A stretch of DNA of 9,260 nucleotides, taken from Calditenuis sp032249575 (GTDB taxonomy: Archaea; Thermoproteota; Nitrososphaeria_A; Caldarchaeales; Calditenuaceae). Both the position numbers and the translations under genes were made by a program. Positions 4,786-9,260 of this stretch are shown one piece after another (position 1 is the stretch's first letter; the number at the start of each line of letters is the position of its first letter). A model generated the notes under the pieces. It was not told where the DNA came from. It ran no database searches and was given only the letters and a program-made list of their open reading frames with translations. Location: assembly GCA_032249575.1 (NCBI GenBank), contig JAVVHL010000047.1, positions 1 through 9,260 on the forward strand, read 5' to 3'.

Positions 4786-6161
4786 CGCGCATACCTCGTT
4801 TTTTGAGAAGGCGAAGGTTCTACGTTTTCCTCTTGTTATTGATCATTGTGGCATTCTCCTTTTACGCCTTCACCAAAACGGCACTTGCGGTGTTGGCATA
4901 CACAATAACCTTCCTTTATCTTTTCTGGGGGATTTACAACATGGTCTTTTTCGTCGCAGGGCTCAGGGAACCGTACGCTCCCTCATCCCAGACGACGCGC
5001 TTCCTGAAGTTCTCGCTGATCCTCCCAGCTGTGAGGGAACCTCTGATCGAGAGGACGATATCCCACATCCTCTTCGAAGTGGATTACCCCAAGGGGTTAA
5101 AGGAGCTGGTGGTCGTTGCGGACGACGAGCAGACCGGAAGGATCGCCCTGAGGTTCCAGCAGCTATACCCTAGGAACGTGAAGCTGCTCTTGAGGCGGCA
5201 GCTGTTCCCTACGAAACCGAGCGCTCTCGACGACGCCGTGACGCTCTGCACAGGCGATGTGATCGGCGTCGTGGATGCGGAGGACATAGTGGAGAACGAT
5301 CTCCTCAAGAAGGTGAACGCGGCCGTAACGCTCGACAACCACGCGGTGATCCAAGCCATCCTCAGGATCTCCAACGTCCACGACTCGTGGATAACGAGAA
5401 TCTTCGCATGCGAGTACGCAGGCTGGTTCAGGGTCCTGCTAAACGGGAGGTCGAGGCTGAAATTCTATACGCCTTTGGGCGGCACGGGGAACTACATCAG
5501 GGCAGATGCTATGAGAAGCATGGCGATGTGGAACCCGCTGAACCTTGCGGAGGACGCCGAGCTGGCCCTGAGGCTCCACCTCAACGGCTACAGGACGGTC
5601 GTCATCAACGGTCGTCACTGGGAGGAGGCGCCTGTGACGGTGAGGGCCTGGCTCCGACAGAGGACCAGGTGGTTCAGGGGATGGCTCCAGTCGCTCTTCG
5701 ACCACGGCCCCAGGATCCTCTCGATAGGGTTGAGGCACCCGAAGAGGTTCCTTGACGTCCTCTCGATCTTGAGCATGTTGGTAGCTCCCCTCGTCGTGGT
5801 CTTCAACTGGGTCGCCTACTCGATGACCGCGCTTTACCTGCTCGAGCTCTTCAGGGTGTTGCCCACCAATTTGACCGCTGACCTCTTCCCTGTCTACAGC
5901 TGGGTGCCGTTAGCCTTCAACGCTTTCTATCTCTACGTTTGGTACGCGGGAAAGAGGTTGGAGCGCATCGACGTGAAGTACTGGAGGATGCTCCCGCAAC
6001 TCCTGTTCTACATGAACGTGCTACTACCCGTTGCGGCCCTCAGGGCCCTCTACCAAGAAATCTTCAAGGACGTCTTCTGGGAGAAGACCGCTCATCCGGG
6101 CAGGGGCTTCAGGTGGACCGGCATCGAGGTCCGACAGGTGGATCAAGGCTCACGATCATAG
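4782..6161 (+). CDS. Family 2 membrane glycosyltransferase, BcsA-like processive synthase
   Basis: This 459-residue enzyme probably polymerises or transfers a nucleotide-activated sugar at the inner face of the membrane and may export the chain. Two N-terminal membrane segments (about 13-30 and 33-59) precede a cytoplasmic GT-A domain (about 75-310), followed by about four more segments (325-345, 346-358, 370-388, 402-422). The synthase motifs are complete: ADDEQ (D114, D115), VVDAED (D165, D168) for nucleotide-sugar and metal binding, GGTGN (233-237), AEDAE with probable base D258, and QRTRW (293-297), which grips the acceptor chain. An EKTAH motif (434-438) near the C-terminus is common in this group. 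There is no PilZ domain, so c-di-GMP control of the usual kind is not expected. The ATGA overlap with the TackOD1 gene marks an operon. The first 200 bases are T-rich, largely from hydrophobic codons. The product could be an exopolysaccharide or a glycan for surface proteins; the sugar cannot be told. Confidence 0.92.
   Translation: MTRIPRFLRRRRFYVFLLLLIIVAFSFYAFTKTALAVLAYTITFLYLFWGIYNMVFFVAGLREPYAPSSQTTRFLKFSLILPAVREPLIERTISHILFEVDYPKGLKELVVVADDEQTGRIALRFQQLYPRNVKLLLRRQLFPTKPSALDDAVTLCTGDVIGVVDAEDIVENDLLKKVNAAVTLDNHAVIQAILRISNVHDSWITRIFACEYAGWFRVLLNGRSRLKFYTPLGGTGNYIRADAMRSMAMWNPLNLAEDAELALRLHLNGYRTVVINGRHWEEAPVTVRAWLRQRTRWFRGWLQSLFDHGPRILSIGLRHPKRFLDVLSILSMLVAPLVVVFNWVAYSMTALYLLELFRVLPTNLTADLFPVYSWVPLAFNAFYLYVWYAGKRLERIDVKYWRMLPQLLFYMNVLLPVAALRALYQEIFKDVFWEKTAHPGRGFRWTGIEVRQVDQGSRS
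4799..4804 (+). other. T6 tract just inside the glycosyltransferase gene
   Basis: Six T begin 18 bases into the gene, within the codons for Arg-Phe-Leu (residues 6-8). The same TTTTTTG string forms the putative terminator at 1799. In archaea such tracts can terminate transcription when translation is not coupled, so this could lower downstream expression. It may equally be just coding sequence. Confidence 0.3.
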
Positions 6162-6186
6162 CTGAGCGTTCCTTCCAGATCTCGGG

Positions 6187-7185
6187 TTGAGGCCGCTGGA
6201 GACCTACTCCCAGACGACGAGGATAGTGATGCCGAGGCATGCAAACCCTCTCGGTGTGCTTTTCGGCGGGAACATGCTGAGCTGGTTGATCGAGTCGAGC
6301 ACCTCCTCCGCCATGACCGTCGCCGGAAACAAAGGCGAGGTCGTCCTCGGGTTCATGGACGAGGTCTACTTCCTGAACCCCGTCAGGGTCGGGAGCAGGG
6401 TGACCTTCAGGAGCTGGGTCGGTCACGTCGGAAGGTCCTCGATCTCCGTATTCACGGAGGCGCTGATCTGGCGCGAAGGGACAAGGTACGACGTGGCCTG
6501 CGTCTCGAAGGCTGTCTACGTCTGTGTCGGTCCAGAGAGGAGGCCGGTCCCTGTCGGTGCTGAGCTGGAGGCCTCCGAGCGGTGGGAGGAGGTGCTGGTG
6601 GAGAGGATGGGGAAGTGGAGGAGGAGCGTGGAGGAGACGATAAGGGGCATGAGGTGGGAGAGGAGGGGCGTCGTGAAGCACCAGCTCGTCAGCTACCGCA
6701 GAATCACTCCTGAAGACACCATCGCAGGTGACCTCCTCTTCGCAGGCAGGCTGATGCAGTTCATGGACGAGGTGGCTGGTATACTCGCTTTGAGGTTCGC
6801 GAACGTCGTGACAGTCACCGCATCGGTCGACCAGACCTCGTTCTCAGCTCCTATAACGGTGAACGAGACCGTCAGGCTCGAGGCCCGGTTGACGCGGGTC
6901 TGGAGGTCTTCTATGGAGGTGGAGGTAGACGCCTACAGACTCACGGAGCGCGGAGAGGTGCTGGCGTCGAGGTCTTACTTCACCATGGTCGGAATAGGAG
7001 CGAGTGGCCCTGCAGAGCTTCCGCCCTATCTGCCCATGACGCCCGAGGAGCACGAGCTCTGGGAGGAGGCCGGAAGGAGGAGGGAGAAGAGGGAGCGGGC
7101 CCTCTCTTCGCTGAGGGAGGTGCGGGAGAGGCCCGTTACGGTCGATCCCCAGTCGCCTGTCCCTGCGCTGACCGAACTGTTCTGA
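6187..7185 (+). CDS. Double-hotdog acyl-CoA thioesterase
   Basis: This 332-residue protein contains two fused hotdog domains of the ACOT7/YciA type, which hydrolyse acyl-CoA thioesters to free acid and CoA in the cytoplasm. The first domain (about 5-115) shows HANPLGVLFGGNMLSWLIE (18-36), with N20 in the helix-start position typical of this family, and FLNPVRVGSRV (62-72). The second (about 165-270) shows DLLFAGRLMQFMDEVAG (182-198), with D194 as the likely acidic catalytic residue, and SFSAPITVNETV (218-229). The Asn in one half and Asp in the other agrees with the known split active site of such enzymes. Residues 280-332 are a charged helical and Pro-containing tail outside the fold. The only upstream start is TTG at 6187, as a TGA lies in frame at 6163; the GTG/ATG at 6226-6231 would cut into the first strand. 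It lies 25 bases after the glycosyltransferase and may be read through from it. Confidence 0.88.
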   Translation: MRPLETYSQTTRIVMPRHANPLGVLFGGNMLSWLIESSTSSAMTVAGNKGEVVLGFMDEVYFLNPVRVGSRVTFRSWVGHVGRSSISVFTEALIWREGTRYDVACVSKAVYVCVGPERRPVPVGAELEASERWEEVLVERMGKWRRSVEETIRGMRWERRGVVKHQLVSYRRITPEDTIAGDLLFAGRLMQFMDEVAGILALRFANVVTVTASVDQTSFSAPITVNETVRLEARLTRVWRSSMEVEVDAYRLTERGEVLASRSYFTMVGIGASGPAELPPYLPMTPEEHELWEEAGRRREKRERALSSLREVRERPVTVDPQSPVPALTELF

Positions 7186-7385
7186 TCCTCATCCATCCCC
7201 CAATCGATCTTTCACGCGCCCACTTCTTCTTCGTGGGGCTCTCTACACGCCGAGGTCTCGCCTGTTTGCTGTCCGTTGGGGAGGCGATCTCCTCATAAGC
7301 GTCTGAGGTTCACGCTTTATCGATCTCGACGGAGTGCGCTGCCTAACTCTCTGACAGGTGAGGCTAGCAGAAATCAGGAGGGGAT

Positions 7386-7408
7386 CAGAAAAAGGAGGAG
7401 AAAAAGTT
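7386..7408 (-). terminator. Oligo-T terminator region of the surface-protein gene
   Basis: Read on the minus strand, two runs of five T (complement of 7389-7393 and 7401-7405) lie about 25-45 bases after the stop at 7429. This is the usual form of an archaeal terminator. The rest of the 7186-7428 convergent gap contains a TTTAT at about 7317, a short GAGG/CCTC hairpin at 7281-7294, and no tRNA or small gene that I can support. Confidence 0.5.
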
Positions 7409-7428
7409 GGGGAATTTCCGGAAGGAAC

Positions 7429-9260
7429 TCACTTGGCAGGAGCCTTCGGCGGTGGCGGTGCGTAGACGCCCAGCCTTCTACCTCTCCACCAGCGGTACTC
7501 GCTGATGATGATCGCCAGGACTATTATCAGCAGTATGATGCCGATCGCCAGCGCCAGCAGCGTCGCCAGCGACATCGGTATGCCGAGGACCTCGACGTAG
7601 ACCGGCAGCCTGATCTCGACGACCTCACCTCTCCTCAGCGCGTCGACCGAGACGGTAGCGGTGCCGCTGAAGCCCTTGTACTGAGCCCTGACCTCGTAGG
7701 ACGCTGGAGCGAGCCTCTCGAACCTCACTGCACCTGCGGAGTCGGCGGAACCGGTGGCAACCGTCGTCCCTGCCCTCAGCAGCTGGACCGATGCTCCCTG
7801 GAGTCCCTGACCGAGCTCGCCGACGACCCTCACCGTCAGGGCGAAGAGCTGCGCCAGCACCGAGATCTCCTTCCTGGCGACGGAGATCGGCTCGTCCTTG
7901 TTGTAGACCTCAACTCCCTCGACGGAGACCCTGACGTTGTAGGCGATCGGTGCGTCCTCAGTGCCGAGCGGCACCCTCTCGAAGACGGCCTTGCCGTCGG
8001 AGCCTGTCGTCTTGGTCACTCCCTTGAACGTCACAACAGCTCCTCCTACCGGCCTTCCCTGGGCGTCAACGGCAGTGATCACGACGTCGTCGACCGGGAG
8101 CTGGAGTGTCCTGCCTCCGATCAGCCTCGTCCTAATGCCGTCTGCTGTGTCGGTCAGCGTCACCTGGACCGATGTGCCGTAGGTCGGGCTGCTGTACTTG
8201 ATGGTTATCGTCACCGGCGCTCCGGTGTACAGCGCTGTGATGGTGATGACGTTCCCTGCGACCTCCCTCCTGAAGTAGTAGGCAGCGGGCTCAATCGTCA
8301 CGTCGCCTGGAGCAATCGTCAGCGGCCTGCCCTTGAGGTCTGTCACCTCGAAGGAGAGGTCTGTGAACGGCAGCGACGCCTCGACCTGGACGGTTCCTAC
8401 GTTGACGGTGCTGATGTCGAAGGTCCTCTTGAAGATGGTCCCTGCAGGTCCGAACCTCACCTCGAGCTCGTAGACACCTCTGGGCAGCCTGTTGATCGTG
8501 AAGGTTCCCTTGGTCATGCCGACGCCCTCTGTGAACCTCAGCGAGAGCTCAGTCGTCGCGCCGACCTTCTTGTAGACGAAGACCTCGAGCCTCTTCAGTA
8601 TCTCGTCGGGCAGCGTCTTTCCTCCGTAGTTCAGGAGCGCCTTGAAGTCGAAGACGGCCGTCGTGACGTCTCTGTGGACGCCCCTGCTAACCGGGTCACT
8701 CGCCGATACCGTCCTGTCGGGCAACCTGATTCCGAACGCGGCCTCGGAGTGCGGCACCACTAGGGTCTTGGCAGCAGCGTCGGTCTCGTCGAAGTCGCTG
8801 TCGTAGACCTTCACGTGCCTCGGCAGCGGAGCGGTCTCGTCCCTGAACGGCCAGACAGGCCAGAGGTTGCCCACCGCGTTGTTCGGCGTCGGGTCGTTCG
8901 CCAACCAGTAGACCCTGATTATCATTTCCAGCGGGTTCCTGACACCGGATGCGTCAACGGTGTCGTCGTTGTTGGCGTCGTAGTTCCATGCGCCGAACGT
9001 CAGGTTCATGATGGCAGTGTATCCGGCACCGCCTATCGGCCTCGGATCGAGGAGCTTGCCCCTGTGGAACATGAACAGCTCCTGGAGGTCGATCGGCCTC
9101 GCAGTCCACGAGTTGTTGGCTGTGTAGCTCCAGCCAGCTATCCTGCCGCTGGCCCTGTCGACCAGCTCGACGAAGGCGCCCGCGAGAGGCCTGCCGTTGA
9201 AGTCGATCGCCCTCACCGTCACCGCTGCGTAGTTGACCGTGATCACGAACGGCTTGCTGA
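7429..9260 (-). CDS. Large cell-surface protein with repeated beta-sandwich modules and C-terminal membrane anchor (5' partial)
   Basis: The frame is open to the right edge, so the true start is outside; a GTG at 9246 is only the first possible start inside the window and lies within a beta-rich repeat. Numbering from that GTG, 605 residues are visible. At least four modules of the Ig-like or carboxypeptidase-regulatory type occur, each marked by a strand, a GRP-like turn and a GA.V strand: VRAIDFNGRPLAGAFVELVD (11-30), VTDLKGRPL (301-309), VITAVDAQGRPVGGAVVTF (389-407) and VRVVGELGQGLQGASVQLL (472-490). A calcium-loop-like D.N.D...D motif is at residues 90-98. Near the end, residues 559-581 form one membrane helix followed by a basic YRWWRGRR and a PPPPKAPAK tail, giving an outside-facing protein with a cytoplasmic end. 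It may be part of an S-layer or adhesin. No enzyme motif is seen. It is convergent with the thioesterase gene. Confidence 0.85.
   Translation of the reverse strand, partial: SKPFVITVNYAAVTVRAIDFNGRPLAGAFVELVDRASGRIAGWSYTANNSWTARPIDLQELFMFHRGKLLDPRPIGGAGYTAIMNLTFGAWNYDANNDDTVDASGVRNPLEMIIRVYWLANDPTPNNAVGNLWPVWPFRDETAPLPRHVKVYDSDFDETDAAAKTLVVPHSEAAFGIRLPDRTVSASDPVSRGVHRDVTTAVFDFKALLNYGGKTLPDEILKRLEVFVYKKVGATTELSLRFTEGVGMTKGTFTINRLPRGVYELEVRFGPAGTIFKRTFDISTVNVGTVQVEASLPFTDLSFEVTDLKGRPLTIAPGDVTIEPAAYYFRREVAGNVITITALYTGAPVTITIKYSSPTYGTSVQVTLTDTADGIRTRLIGGRTLQLPVDDVVITAVDAQGRPVGGAVVTFKGVTKTTGSDGKAVFERVPLGTEDAPIAYNVRVSVEGVEVYNKDEPISVARKEISVLAQLFALTVRVVGELGQGLQGASVQLLRAGTTVATGSADSAGAVRFERLAPASYEVRAQYKGFSGTATVSVDALRRGEVVEIRLPVYVEVLGIPMSLATLLALAIGIILLIIVLAIIISEYRWWRGRRLGVYAPPPPKAPAK

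Noticed and set aside
7186..7428. Possible tRNA or C/D box RNA in the convergent gap (GGTTCA at about 7307, CTGA nearby)
   Set aside because: No acceptor stem or anticodon arm could be folded around GGTTCA on either strand, and no C box with suitable spacing was found.
7502..7512. CTGATGATGAT on the plus strand, resembling a C box
   Set aside because: It is the complement of isoleucine and serine codons in the membrane helix of the surface protein; no matching D box arrangement was seen.
7276..8763. A 495-codon open frame on the plus strand opposite the surface-protein gene
   Set aside because: It begins with a TTG, has an Arg/Asp/Pro/Gln-rich sequence of low complexity with no domain, and lies opposite a coherent protein with repeated modules and a membrane anchor. 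Long antisense frames are expected from strong GC bias at third codon positions.
1..9260. CRISPR array, insertion sequence or phage/defence genes
   Set aside because: No regularly spaced repeats, terminal inverted repeats, transposase or nuclease-defence motifs were seen; the nuclease-like domain at 4369-4782 lacks catalytic residues.

Overview
The window looks like part of a TACK-group archaeal chromosome. The evidence is an archaeal/eukaryotic-type ribosomal protein eL15, a deoxyhypusine synthase (an enzyme of archaea and eukaryotes), a TackOD1 zinc-ribbon protein (a domain first named from Thaumarchaeota), GTG and TTG starts, and TTATA-type promoter boxes about 25-29 bases ahead of start codons, as expected for leaderless archaeal mRNAs. 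The DNA is GC-rich, with AGG-dominated arginine codons, which suggests but does not prove a thermophile. The species cannot be fixed from the sequence alone; a non-ammonia-oxidising Nitrososphaeria/Aigarchaeota-like lineage is the best guess.

Layout. Nine genes run on the plus strand, followed by one convergent minus-strand gene. (1) 34-1201: eL15 and a DUF309 protein, a short translation-linked pair. (2) 1252-1761: a small secreted or membrane-anchored protein of unknown function, with its own TATA box and an oligo-T terminator. (3) 1855-2759: a polytopic membrane protein overlapping a winged-helix regulator by a TTGA start/stop junction, a likely membrane-sensor/transcription-factor pair. 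(4) 2814-3761: deoxyhypusine synthase, complete with its catalytic lysine, behind a TATA box that overlaps one copy of a 9-base direct repeat. (5) 3811-6161: a TackOD1 zinc-ribbon protein joined by an ATGA overlap to a processive, BcsA-like family 2 membrane glycosyltransferase. (6) 6187-7185: a double-hotdog acyl-CoA thioesterase starting with TTG. (7) 7429-9260, minus strand: the C-terminal part of a large surface protein built from repeated beta-sandwich modules and ending in a membrane anchor and a short Pro-rich cytoplasmic tail. It runs off the right edge.

The most interesting part is the TackOD1-glycosyltransferase pair. The glycosyltransferase has all its synthase motifs but no PilZ-type regulatory domain. 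The translationally coupled partner combines a multi-zinc-ribbon TackOD1 region with a C-terminal domain that resembles a restriction-endonuclease fold lacking its catalytic residues. A plausible reading is a dedicated regulator or assembly factor for an extracellular polysaccharide or cell-surface glycan; this is inference. The downstream surface protein and the upstream small secreted protein add to a cell-envelope theme, while eL15 and deoxyhypusine synthase are translation housekeeping genes.
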